Assembly (NCBI RefSeq): GCF_029867415.1
Contig: NC_081181.1
Span: forward strand, 123,881,042-123,945,041
Length of the DNA: 64,000 nucleotides
Reading direction: 5' to 3'
DNA from: Vicia villosa
Lineage: Eukaryota; Streptophyta; Magnoliopsida; Fabales; Fabaceae
The translations under genes were made by a program, and so were the position numbers. Shown here piece after piece: positions 1 through 9,487 of this stretch. How positions within the stretch are numbered: position 1 is the first letter of the stretch; every line of letters begins with the position of its first letter. Below the pieces are notes generated by a model. That model did no database searches. It was given only the letters and a program-made list of their open reading frames with translations, and was not told the DNA's origin.

Positions 1-1253
1 GTCATAGGGATAGGATCAATATTAACTCGAGGATACGGATTTCGCCTTGCTAGTTGTTGATTAACAGGAGCTACAAGCACTGAATTCACAACAGGAGTTA
101 CTGACGCCACTTGTTGAGATTGATTTCTGAATCGACTATTCCTCCCATGAGAAACAGCATTAGCATCTGATTCTTTCTTCTTCTGGAATGAAGAACTATA
201 CTTCTTCACACCACCAGCTGAGTTATCATTCCGAACCAAACGACCTTCTCGCACAGCTTCTTCCAATCTGACACCCATACCTACCATTTCGGTGAAGTCT
301 ACAGGAGCACTTGCAATCATCTTCTCATAGTAAAACGGACCAAGAGTTTTCAGAAAAATCTTAGTCATCTCTTTCTCTTCCATCGGAGGAATCACTTGGG
401 CGGAAACCTCACGCCATCTCTGAGCATATTCCTTGAAGGATTCCTTTTCTTTTTGCATCATAGCTCGTAATTGATCTCGATCAGGAGCCATGTCCACATT
501 ATACTAGTATTGTTTCACAAACGCTTCAGCCAAGTCATTAAAAGTGCGAATATGGGTGCTATCAAGGCCCATATACCACTTAGAAGCAGCTCCAGTCAAA
601 CTGTCTTGGAAATAATGGATCAACAAACGTTGATCATCAGTGTGAGTGGACATCTTCCTTACATACATCACCAGATGTGCCTGAGGGTAGGAGTTTCCCT
701 TATATTTCTCAAATTCAGGAAGCTTGAACTTAGCAGGTACTTTCACATTGGGAACAAGGCAAAGATCATGCACATTCTTTCCAAACAGTTCTTTCCCACG
801 CAGGGCTTTCATTTCTTTCTGCAGTTCTTCAAACTGATCTTGGAAACCATCCATTCTGTCTTGAATTTCACTTGGAGCAGCATCATAAATGGGCTCTGGG
901 ACAAAAGGACCAGTATGAACAATAGGAGATGTGTTGACCATAACAGGAGTCAACGGACGAGTCATCTCAAGAACAGACAAATAACCTTCAGGCATGCCCC
1001 AGGGATATCCATTAGTCATACGTTGCTGAGTAGCACCAACAGGAACAGCAGGAATTGTTGCGGCAGCGATTTCAGAAATCACAGTGGTCTGACCCTGAGC
1101 TTGGGCATTGGGAGGAGGAACTTGATTCTGATTCTGATTTTGATTCTGAGTAGCCATCAATGTCTCAACTAGAGCAGTGAGACGATCCATACCAGATCTC
1201 AAAGTAACAACCTCTTCACGTAGCTCACGATTCTCTTGTTCAAGACCTTCCAT
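1..1253 (-). pseudogene. gag: G gag (5' part, in-frame stop)
   Basis: This is the capsid-type Gag of element G. The start is the methionine at 1253, followed by a Glu-rich coiled coil (MEGLEQENRELREE) and a Gln/Asn tract. The retrotransposon-gag core has the LPEFEKYKG and HYFQDSLTGAASKWY motifs, matching KWIHFFQESLSGTQLEWYY-type cores in the other Ogre copies here. A TAG at 504-506 interrupts the frame within QY-YNVDMAPDRDQLR. The same frame continues open to the window edge with the expected EYAQRW motif, so this is a single nonsense change in an otherwise readable gene. Zinc knuckle and protease would follow beyond position 1. Confidence 0.85.
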
Positions 1254-1438
1254 CTTCTTCTTGCAGTTAGCTCGAGTATTATACCGGTGAGACAGCTTGA
1301 TTCTGTATGAAGAACACTGAATAAGACCTCGGGAATACTCTCGGAAGCAAGACCACAATGCAGAATGATGCATGAAATGCAATGCAAATGATTTTTATTA
1401 TTGGTTTTCAAGGAATTTTAAGACATTGATTGTAAACA

Positions 1439-3067
1439 TTAGCAAAAAAAACATAAAACATAACAATATTCTTCATTAATAATAGAAAAGCTTACAAAAG
1501 GATTCAAAGATCCCAAAATTACAAAACAAAGGAAAAGCTGGAAACTGGAAGGGAACACTTCTGATGAAGATTCAACTCCTCTCTGCAGCTTCCTACAGAG
1601 CTTCTCCAACTCATCTTCATGAAAGGCCTTCAAATGAGCATTCTCGACCATCAGCTTATCAGCAACTTCCTTCCATGCAACTGAATCTTCTTGTTGTCTC
1701 TTTTTCTTTTCTCCATGTTGTTGAAGCAACTCTTCTTGATGACGGATTTGATCATCCTTTTCCATCAACCAACCATCTTGGATATCAAGCATTTCATCCT
1801 TTTCTTTCAAATGTATCTTCAACTCTTTATTCTCCACTTCCAAAGCATAAAACTTCTTCTCCCAAGCATCTCTTTCCAATCTCTTCTTAGCCACGAGCTC
1901 TAGGTGCTCTTCATTATTCTCGACAGGAATAGCAGAGGACAAAGGTGGAGTAATGAGTAGAGAAGGCTCCTCGAGTAAATAAGGCATCTGAAAAGTGTGA
2001 GCTCTAGCTTGAACCCAATCAGTGTAGTCTTTGAGAGCAACACATTGTTTCGTTCCCAAATGTCTCTTCCCATCAACATGGTGCCAAGCACGCACAAACC
2101 GATTTCTCATATCCGAATTTCCATCTTGATTAAGATAGAAGATTCCTGACACAAGAATACTAGCAGGTCGCTCCTTCATGGGGTAACAAAATTGACGCCT
2201 TGCAAGAATGGGGTTGTAGGTAATTCCTCCTTGTATACCAAGAAGAGGTACATTAGAGAATTCTCCACAACGATCAATAATCTCGCCAATGTCATAAGCA
2301 GGATTGTACCAATGGATATTCCCATTAGTAAGAGGCATGATCTTCTGAGACCATGAGAGACCATCAGGATTATTCAAGAAATTCTTAGCTTGAGGTAAGT
2401 GCGAAATAAACCACTTATAGAGCAAAGGAGTGCAACAGTTGATAAGTCCACCTTTCTTATCACTCCTATGGTGAATGGAATGATAAGTATCCCCAAGCAA
2501 AGTAGGCACGGGATTCCCAATCATGAAGATCCGAATAGCATTAACATCGACAAAATTGTCAATGTTGGGAAAGAGTATCAAACCATAGATGAGCAAGGCC
2601 AAAAATGTCTCAAAAGCAATCATACTTCCTTTACTAGCCAACATAGAAGCCTTTCCAATCAAGAACTTAGAAGTCAACCCCCAAACTCCTCCTTTTTTGG
2701 TCATGTTTGCTTTCACATCTGATATCTTCAACTGAAGGAGTTCTGCTATCTCATCAACCTGAGGCTCTTTCTCCAGACCACTAAACGGTATGTCATTCGT
2801 AACCGGCAAACCAATCCAATAAGAATACTCCTCCAAAGTGGGCATAAGCTGGTAATCCAGAAAGGTGAAACAATGATAAACCGGGTCATAAAACTGCACA
2901 AGAGTCTCAAGAATCCCTTTTTCCACTTTAGTCTTCAAGATAGAGATCAATTTCCCATAACGGTTTTTGAAGTTGTCAAGATTAGGAACCAAAGTTGCTA
3001 GCTCTTTCAATTCCTTTGCGCTTGAATTCCTGAAAGTGTACTTCTTGATGCTTCTCTTTTGATCCAT
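1439..3067 (-). CDS. G ORF1, plant-mobile-domain-like protein of Ogre elements
   Basis: The frame is 542 codons from the methionine at 3067 (MDQKRSIKKYTF), chosen because it follows a CAG/GTACC acceptor-like site exactly as in the E copy. The N-terminal half matches ORF1 of E and B: an FYDPVYHCFTFLDYQL block, the PTLEEYSYWIGLPV block, the NPVPTLLGDTYHSIH block and a GGITYNP block. The C-terminal third (about residues 390-500) is a charged coiled coil. The last roughly 30 residues are hydrophobic and may be readthrough past an ancestral stop. The family is the Ogre-specific ORF1, which resembles plant mobile domain proteins; its molecular role is not established. Unlike gag, this copy is uninterrupted. 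Confidence 0.8.
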   Translation of the reverse strand: MDQKRSIKKYTFRNSSAKELKELATLVPNLDNFKNRYGKLISILKTKVEKGILETLVQFYDPVYHCFTFLDYQLMPTLEEYSYWIGLPVTNDIPFSGLEKEPQVDEIAELLQLKISDVKANMTKKGGVWGLTSKFLIGKASMLASKGSMIAFETFLALLIYGLILFPNIDNFVDVNAIRIFMIGNPVPTLLGDTYHSIHHRSDKKGGLINCCTPLLYKWFISHLPQAKNFLNNPDGLSWSQKIMPLTNGNIHWYNPAYDIGEIIDRCGEFSNVPLLGIQGGITYNPILARRQFCYPMKERPASILVSGIFYLNQDGNSDMRNRFVRAWHHVDGKRHLGTKQCVALKDYTDWVQARAHTFQMPYLLEEPSLLITPPLSSAIPVENNEEHLELVAKKRLERDAWEKKFYALEVENKELKIHLKEKDEMLDIQDGWLMEKDDQIRHQEELLQQHGEKKKRQQEDSVAWKEVADKLMVENAHLKAFHEDELEKLCRKLQRGVESSSEVFPSSFQLFLCFVILGSLNPFVSFSIINEEYCYVLCFFC

Positions 3068-3841
3068 GGTACCTGTGATGTTTACAAAAAATGTCTCTAA
3101 GTTCCTTGAAAACCATTTGTGAATGTCATTTTTATGAATGCATGAATGCATGGTTTATGCATCAACCACAATCAAGAGCACACAAGATCACAGCAAATCA
3201 CGCAAAATCACACAATTCAGGTTCTTAGGTTCGACGTCACGAGCATGGAGGCATGGGTCTACCCATCCCACAAGGCGTGATCTAAGGAGTTTTGTACCTG
3301 CCAATCGGGTTCTACAAAGGTTCCCAGAGTTTTCAATCTTCTACCGGATATTACCGGCACGCACAATTGCTCATGGGCGCCAATAATATGCCTAAAAAGA
3401 CCTCGTCTGAGCGTAGTATCGCATGACAACAAGCTCAAATTGGTACTTGATCTTGTTTCTGCACTACATCCTAAAAAGGCTTAGATGGGTTAAAAAGGTT
3501 CTAGGCCATTCAGCTTCTACGGACACTCACTATTGAAAGTAATAGCGTTATCACGATGGTTTGTAACAACCTCTACTACCTTCCATGAGGCCTCCACTGA
3601 TTGGGGTTCCACCATATGACGCTCATGGTAAGGATTGCTCCTGACATGCGACTATTGGTCTTACCACCTCCTATCTCAAGTTACTCACCAAAGTCCGGGT
3701 TAGAACTTTATCTCATCACAGAGGAACCATCGAGCACCAAAAAGAAAAAAAAGAAGATAAACAAACAAAGCACACAATAATATATACAAATAAAAAACAC
3801 AGATAAACAAAAATAGGCTTAACACACTTAAAAAACTGGAT
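3068..3841 (-). other. G untranslated leader between primer site and ORF1
   Basis: This 774-bp stretch has no long ORF on the element strand. It corresponds to the leader of E (46874-47528). It ends with CAGGTACC directly before the ORF1 start, an acceptor-like site shared with B and E. No other structure was recognised. Confidence 0.6.
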
Positions 3842-3858
3842 CCCCAGTGAAGTCGCCA
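3842..3858 (-). promoter_or_regulatory. G primer binding site (tRNA-Arg type)
   Basis: On the minus strand it reads TGGCGACTTCACTGGGG, six bases inside the LTR edge at 3865. Position and the TGG start fit a retroviral-type primer site. Ogre elements are known to use tRNA-Arg; the exact tRNA was not tested here. A near copy lies inside the LTR at 3921-3933. Confidence 0.8.
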
Positions 3859-5084
3859 TTTTTCTGTAGCGGGGAAAATCTGAGATCGAAGCCATGGAAT
3901 TGACTCGACTCAATATTTCAGTGAAAGTCGCCATCGCGCTTTATTGTTTCCAAAGGAAAAGGGAAAAGAACGAATAAAACCCAAAGTTTGTTTTTAAAAC
4001 AAAAAGAAGAGATCTTAGGTACGGGTGTTGTTTATACAAGGGGAAGGTTTTAAGCACCCCTCATATCTGTGGTACTCCACAGGAACCTTTTTGAAAATCT
4101 GTGTCGTGTGTGCTAAAAAGGGTTTGTTTTATTTTTAAATAAGCTCGGCAAAGCGTTAAGCTTTGGGCCTACATACCTCCTCAGTGCAATGGAGAAGTCA
4201 GAGCTAATGTAGTTCCGCTTAAAGGGAAAAACGTTTTAAAAACGAATAAACACTTTATCGTCGTCGGAGAGAAATACTCAGCCATTGATCTTGAGCGTGA
4301 GAACAAACGAGTTCTTTGCATCGCAAATGAAAGAAGGGCTCCAACTCGGATAAAAATCAACGAGTATGCCACTAGCTCTCTCACGCGGAAAAGATCTCAT
4401 TATATCAATCAATTTCAAAATCGTGGGGTATAACCACTCGTTCCGACAATTAACAGTGTCTAAACTTTTGAAGAAAAAGCCACTAAGGGCAAAAGATATT
4501 TTTAAAGAAAAGGTTTTGAAAAGGTTTGCAAACATAAGAAGGTTTTGGAAAAAGAGAGAAGATTTTGAAAATTTAAGAATGGGAGGAGATGAAGAGGCTA
4601 TCCTATTGCGTAAAATAAAAGCTAAGGAAAGAAACGGTCTAACCGAAATAAGAAGCCAACACTTGACATTGTGAGTCAAGGTAGATTTCCCATACTTTGG
4701 AATATCAATACTAAACCAACATTATCACTTGGGGATCCAGGTGAATTTATTATCTTAGCACCACTTTGCATTAAGCACATTAAAATTCTGACGAAAATCG
4801 GGCAGAGTAACGGCTGTTTTCGGGTAAAATCCTTATATCAATGCCTTGGAATTAACCATCAAGGGCTTTCAAGGAAATACCTGCACACACAAACAGACAA
4901 CAATCCAAAGCATGACAGACAGAATAACAGCAGAGTAACAATATCATAAGGGTCCAGAGGTACTAAGTCCATAAGTCCGAATCTCCAAAATGCTAGGGAT
5001 AGTAATCAATAGTCCAAAAGAGAGCCTTAGGTGTTTTTTAGATTTTGGTTGTTTATTAGTGTGTTAGCATAAAAGTAAAGTATG

Positions 5085-5218
5085 GTCCAAGTGGACAAAA
5101 AGAAAATGGCGGAAACATAAACATATGTCCAAATGGACAAAGAGAAAATGGAGGAAATATAAACATAGTGTCCAAATGGACAAAGAGAAAATAGCGGAAT
5201 ATAAACGTCCAAGTGGAC
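5085..5218. repeat. Four-copy tandem repeat with GTCCA-NN-TGGAC dyads
   Basis: GTCCAAGTGGAC or GTCCAAATGGAC occurs at 5085, 5127, 5170 and 5207. Each copy is followed by AAAGAGAAA- or AAAAGAAAA-type sequence, with spacings of 42, 43 and 37 bp. Confidence 0.85.
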
Positions 5219-5957
5219 AAAGAGAAAGTAGCGGAATGTAAATATGATGAAATGATAAAATAAAGCGATAAAGCGAGAAATATAAAGAGCGATATAATAA
5301 ATTGCGGAAATTAAAGTTAGTTGTTAGATGTTAAAGATAACCATCTTGAAACTTGTCAAGTATGTTATCAAAGTTAGTAATGAAGATCGATGGTGAGTGA
5401 AGGATGTTCTCGGATTTAAATTCAATGGAAATTTATCAGAAGCTTGACAAAATCATAGCGACTACACGATAAACCTCCATAAGTCTTAAATCAACCTCAT
5501 ACAATTCTCTTCCATATTTGATCTTTTTTTATTCGGGACACGAAATATTGCGCTATGTTAAGCAGATCGCCAAGTGATTTATGTAGAAATCACCCTACAA
5601 CGAGGCCGGTCAAAACTTTATGTGCTAATGCATGCGAGAGACATGATATGTAGATCATTCTCCGAAAGCAATACCGCACGAAAAGAAAATAGGTAACGAT
5701 CTAGTCTTTACTAAGAATCCATAAGAATTCTCAAAGTATTAAGACTTTCATCGATCAAAAGAAAAAAAGGAGAAGAAGAAGACAAAAATCATAAAAGATA
5801 ATCAACTCACACTATCATTAATATCATTCATCTAATATTATGGATTTGGTCATTTCAAACCTATCAACATCCTAGATCCAATGATATTAATGAAGTGGAG
5901 GAAGAAGGAAACCAAAACAAGCATAAAAAAGGCAAAAAAACCACATTCTGCCAGCAG

Positions 5958-6063
5958 GAAATCGATTTCATGCAGGGGGAAATCGATTTCCATAGTGCAA
6001 TTTTAAAAAAAAACAAGTTACGTACAGCATGAAATCGATTTCAGCCTTAAGGAAATCGATTTC
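5958..6063. repeat. Palindrome cluster 1 (GAAATCGATTTC)
   Basis: Perfect 12-bp palindromes start at 5958, 5979, 6031 and 6052. Members of each pair are 21 bp apart and the pairs are 73 bp apart. The cluster is inverted relative to the one at 6754-6932. Confidence 0.9.
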
Positions 6064-6373
6064 ATCAGTGTAAATTTCAGCAAAAACATCATTTAAAGGC
6101 ATGAAACTTGATTTGAACAAATATACAAACACCTTATGATCACATATCAATTGGAGCACGAATTTTCCATCACAAAATCAGTAAATATCATCAATGTAGC
6201 ATCTAAGATGCATTACACACAAGCACAAAAGAATCACATTATGATGGATGAATAAAGATGAAGAAAATTACCAAATCTTGAACAAACTTAGATCTACTTC
6301 AAGAATCACCAACACAAATCTTGATCTCTCAACAATTGAAGAAAAAAGAGTGAAATAAAAGGTGGCTTAGCTC

Positions 6374-6410
6374 AAAGTTTGTGAGGTTCAAGGTGTGACT
6401 CACAAACTTT
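6374..6410 (-). other. Hairpin in the predicted G leader RNA
   Basis: AAAGTTTGTGAG (6374-6385) and CTCACAAACTTT (6399-6410) are exact reverse complements separated by 13 bases. The hairpin lies about 100 bp downstream of the TATA box on the element strand, so it would form near the 5' end of the transcript. Confidence 0.75.
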
Positions 6411-6513
6411 ATGAAAAAACAAAGAGCTTTGGTGAATTTGGTAGGGATGAGAAGAGAAATTGCAAGGGGTTTGTTGGCTCTCAAAGCTTGTGAAATGAGA
6501 GAGTAGAGGTCTC

Positions 6514-6521
6514 TATTTATA
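6514..6521 (-). promoter_or_regulatory. G LTR TATA box
   Basis: On the minus strand it reads TATAAATA, followed downstream by a pyrimidine-rich CTCTACTCTCTC stretch typical of plant start regions. This places the likely transcription start near 6480-6490. Confidence 0.6.
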
Positions 6522-6753
6522 GAATTGGAGCAAGAGTAGTGGTAGTTTGGTCTTTTTGTGTTTGGTAATTAACTTGTGTTTAATTGGTAATTAAAGTGGC
6601 ATTTAAATGGTAAAAATGGTAAAATGAGGTTTAAGTGGGTTTAATGAAGGGGTTAATTTTGATGAGGTGGAAAATTGGTAAAATGATCAAATAAAAAGGT
6701 GCCAAAATGATGTCAAGCTTCCCTCCTTATATTTTTTTGAGTTTCGCCTTAAG

Positions 6754-6932
6754 GAAATCGATTTCCCCAGGAGTGAAATCGATTTCACACTGTTCCAGAA
6801 GAGAATTTGGCGCAAAATACACTAGGGAAATCGATTTACCCAGGAGGGAAATTGATTTCATGCTGTCCAGAATGTGATTTTGTTGAAAATTGCTGCAGGG
6901 AAATTGATTTACCCAGTAGGGAAATCGATTTC
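6754..6932. repeat. Palindrome cluster 2 (GAAATCGATTTC and variants)
   Basis: Copies start at 6754, 6775, 6827, 6848, 6900 and 6921; the first two and the last are perfect palindromes and the others have one or two changes. Pair spacing is 21 bp and repeat period is 73 bp, as in cluster 1 but in the opposite orientation. Confidence 0.9.
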
Positions 6933-7200
6933 ATCAGTCCAAAATATGAAAAATGCCTTGTTTATTGCATGTCTTGGCTTGGTACCTACAAAACAAAAGC
7001 CTACAAAGAAACAAAGCAATATTTTTGGTATTTGGGTTAGTATAATATGCATACAAGATAAACAATCATTGGTGCTTGATGGTCCCTCTTATTGATGAGG
7101 TGAGTGCAACACCACAAACAAAACTTCCAAGTGAAGCTCTTGATTAATGATTGGGATATGAATGATATAAGATCTTAGGGTCAAAAATTAGGGTATGACA

Positions 7201-9487
7201 ATTTGGTATTGAAAACATTGTCTTTTCTCACATCTATTTCTTTTCTTTCAAAATGACAAATAAATTTCTTGCACAAAAAAGCACGTTCATATATGCATAC
7301 TAAAAACAAAACATAAAACGTGTGCATATCACCTCCTAACACTACCGATAATAATACTGCTGAAACTCTATACAAACTCGAGGCTCTCGCTAATCAGTCC
7401 GAAGAAGAGGATGAGGAAGACGATGAACTTCTGGAGGAGTTGTTAAGGTAAATGGATAAGGAATCCAAAAGCATGCTCCCTCCTCAGGAAGCCATTGAAA
7501 CCATAAACCTGGGTACAGACGAAGAACCCAAGAACATCAAGATTGGGGCAACACTGAACGAGGACGTGAAAACGACGCTAATCAAGCTCCTCCACGAGTA
7601 TGCAGAGATATTTGCTTGGTCATACCGTGACATGCCGGGGTTGGATACAGATATCGTCGTGCATAGGTTACCGCTCAAAGAAGGATGTGCACCTGTCAGG
7701 AAAAAGCGCAGAAGAGTTCGACCGGATATGGATAGTAAAATCAGGGAAGAGGTGCTCAAACAGTTCGACGCCGGGTTTCTTGCTATTGTTGACTATCCGC
7801 CATGGATTGCCAACATAGTGCCAGTTCCTAAAAAAGACGGGAAGGTACGCATGTGTGTGGATTACAGGGATCTGAATAAAGCAAGTCCGAGAGACGACTT
7901 TCCACTACCACACATAGATGTTTGGTAGACAATACAGCGCAAGCTTCGGTTTTCTCCTTCATGGATGGGTTCTCCGGGTATAACCAGATCAAGATGGCTC
8001 CCGCGGACATGGAGAAGACAACCTTCATGACATCCTGGGGCACCTTCTGCTACAAAGTAATGCCTTTCGGATTACGAAATGCAGGGGCAACATACCAAAG
8101 AGCCATGGTCACACTGTTCCATGACATGATTCACAAGGAGGTCGAAGTGTATGTAGACGATATGATTGCCAAGTCTTGTACAGAAGAAGAGCATATCACA
8201 CACCTACAGAAGTTGTTCGAGCGTTTAAAGAAGTTTAAGCTGAGGTTAAACCTGAACAAGTGTACATTTGGTGTAAGGTCAGGAAAGCTGTTGGGATTCA
8301 TTGTGAGCCAACGAGGCATAGAGGTAGATCCCGACAAGGTGAAGGATATACAAGCAATGCCTATTCCAAGGACGGAAAAAGAGGTTCGTGGGTTCTTGGG
8401 TCGATTGAATTATATCTCAAGGTTTATTTCACACCTAACGGCCACATGTGAGCCTATATTCAAGCTGCTCAGGAAAGATCAACCTATCAAGTGGAATGAC
8501 AATTGTCAAGTAGCTTTCGAAACTATAAAGAGTTACTTGCAAGAACCACCGATACTCCTACCTCCCGTACCAGGGAGACCACTGATCATGTATCTCACAG
8601 TTCTCAAAAGGTCTATGGGGTGTGTACTGGGGCAACAGGATGAAACTGGCAGAAAGGAACACGCTATTTAATACCTTAGCAAGAAATTCACGGATTGCGA
8701 ATCTCGATATTCACCATTGGAAAAGACATGTTGTGCCCTAGCATGGGCCTCCAAACGTCTAAGGCAATATATGCTGAACCATTCCACATGGTTGATATCG
8801 AGGATGGATCCGTTGAAATACGTGTTCGAAAAACAGGCTCTCACGGGTAGAATCGCGAGATGGCAAATGTTACTGTCAGAATACGACATACAATACGTCA
8901 CCCAAAAGGCGATAAAAGGGAGTGTACTGGCATAACATCTTGCTCATCAACCCCTCGAAGAATACCAGTCTATGAAGTTCGACTTCCCTGACGAAGATAT
9001 CATGGTGGTAAGCGACTACGAAATACCAGGACCCAATGAAGGACCCGAACCAGGGGCAGTATGGACACTTATGTTCGACGGTGCTTCAAATGCACTAGGA
9101 CATGGTATAGGGGCAGTCTTGACATCTCCTGACAATCGACACTTACCCTTCACTGCAAGACTATGCTTTGACTGCACCAACAACATTGCAGAATATGAAG
9201 CATGCATATTGGGGTTAGAAGCTGCAATCGATCTAAGGATTAAACTACTCAAGGTGTACGGGGATTCAACACTGGTAATCCACCAAGTCAATAAAGAATG
9301 GGATACTCGAGATTTAAAGCTAATCCCATATCGAGACCTTATACTGGAGTTAATGGCTGAGTTTGAGACAATCACTTTTACTCATATCCCGAGGGAAGAA
9401 AATCAAAAGGCTGACGCACTGGCAACGCTTTCCTCTATGTTCAAAGTGACTTGGCCAAACCATGAACCACGGATAACGGTTAGACAC
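7201..9487 (+). mobile_element. Element A: old Ogre-like element, left remnant
   Basis: This is the surviving piece of a plus-strand gypsy pol between the G and B insertions. About 115 bp of noncoding sequence (perhaps the end of the intron) precede the pol exon. A's sequence resumes at 31185-31254 beyond B, where the coding similarity continues. It is the oldest layer of the nest because G, B and C all interrupt it. Confidence 0.85.
7317..9487 (+). pseudogene. pol: A pol (RT-RNase H) with multiple lesions
   Basis: The frame is open from 7317 with an acidic linker, then a TAA at 7449-7451 before MDKESKSML. The RT domain follows, with the PPWIANIVPVPKKDGKVRMC block, FSFMDGFSGYNQI and the catalytic YVDDM (about 8149-8163), then the thumb/connection block EKEVRGFLGRLNYI. 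RNase H starts around 9060 with MFDGASNALGHGIGAVL, NNIAEYEACILGLEAA and the C-terminal IPREENQKADALA. Lesions are a one-base loss near 7921 (IDV to VDN junction) and TAA codons at 8669-8671 and 8933-8935. The gene is then cut by element B at a GACAC target. It resembles the pol of B and E throughout, so it belongs to the same lineage. Confidence 0.9.

Larger units (their letters stand above)
1..7200 (-). mobile_element. Element G: Ogre-like Ty3/gypsy LTR retrotransposon, 5' part
   Basis: Read on the minus strand, the element has an LTR (3865-7200), a primer binding site (3842-3858), a leader, ORF1 (1439-3067) and gag (1253 down to the window edge). An ORF before gag, a long LTR and a TGGCGACTT-type primer site are hallmarks of the Ogre/Tat lineage. 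Protease, RT, integrase and the 3' LTR lie beyond position 1. The outer LTR edge reads TGTCATACCC on the minus strand. The flanking ATTTG (7201-7205) would be one copy of the 5-bp target duplication; the other copy is outside the window. It appears to have inserted into element A just upstream of A's pol exon. Confidence 0.88.
3865..7200 (-). repeat. G 5' LTR (3336 bp)
   Basis: It is bounded by TGTCATACCC (minus strand, at 7200) and GCTACA at 3865, giving canonical TG...CA ends. It holds a TATA box (6514-6521), a hairpin in the predicted leader (6374-6410), two inverted clusters of a 12-bp ATCGAT palindrome (5958-6063 and 6754-6932), a tandem set of GTCCA/TGGAC dyads (5085-5218) and an LTR-internal copy of the primer site (3921-3933). 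The only ORFs in it are short and unsupported. Confidence 0.85.
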
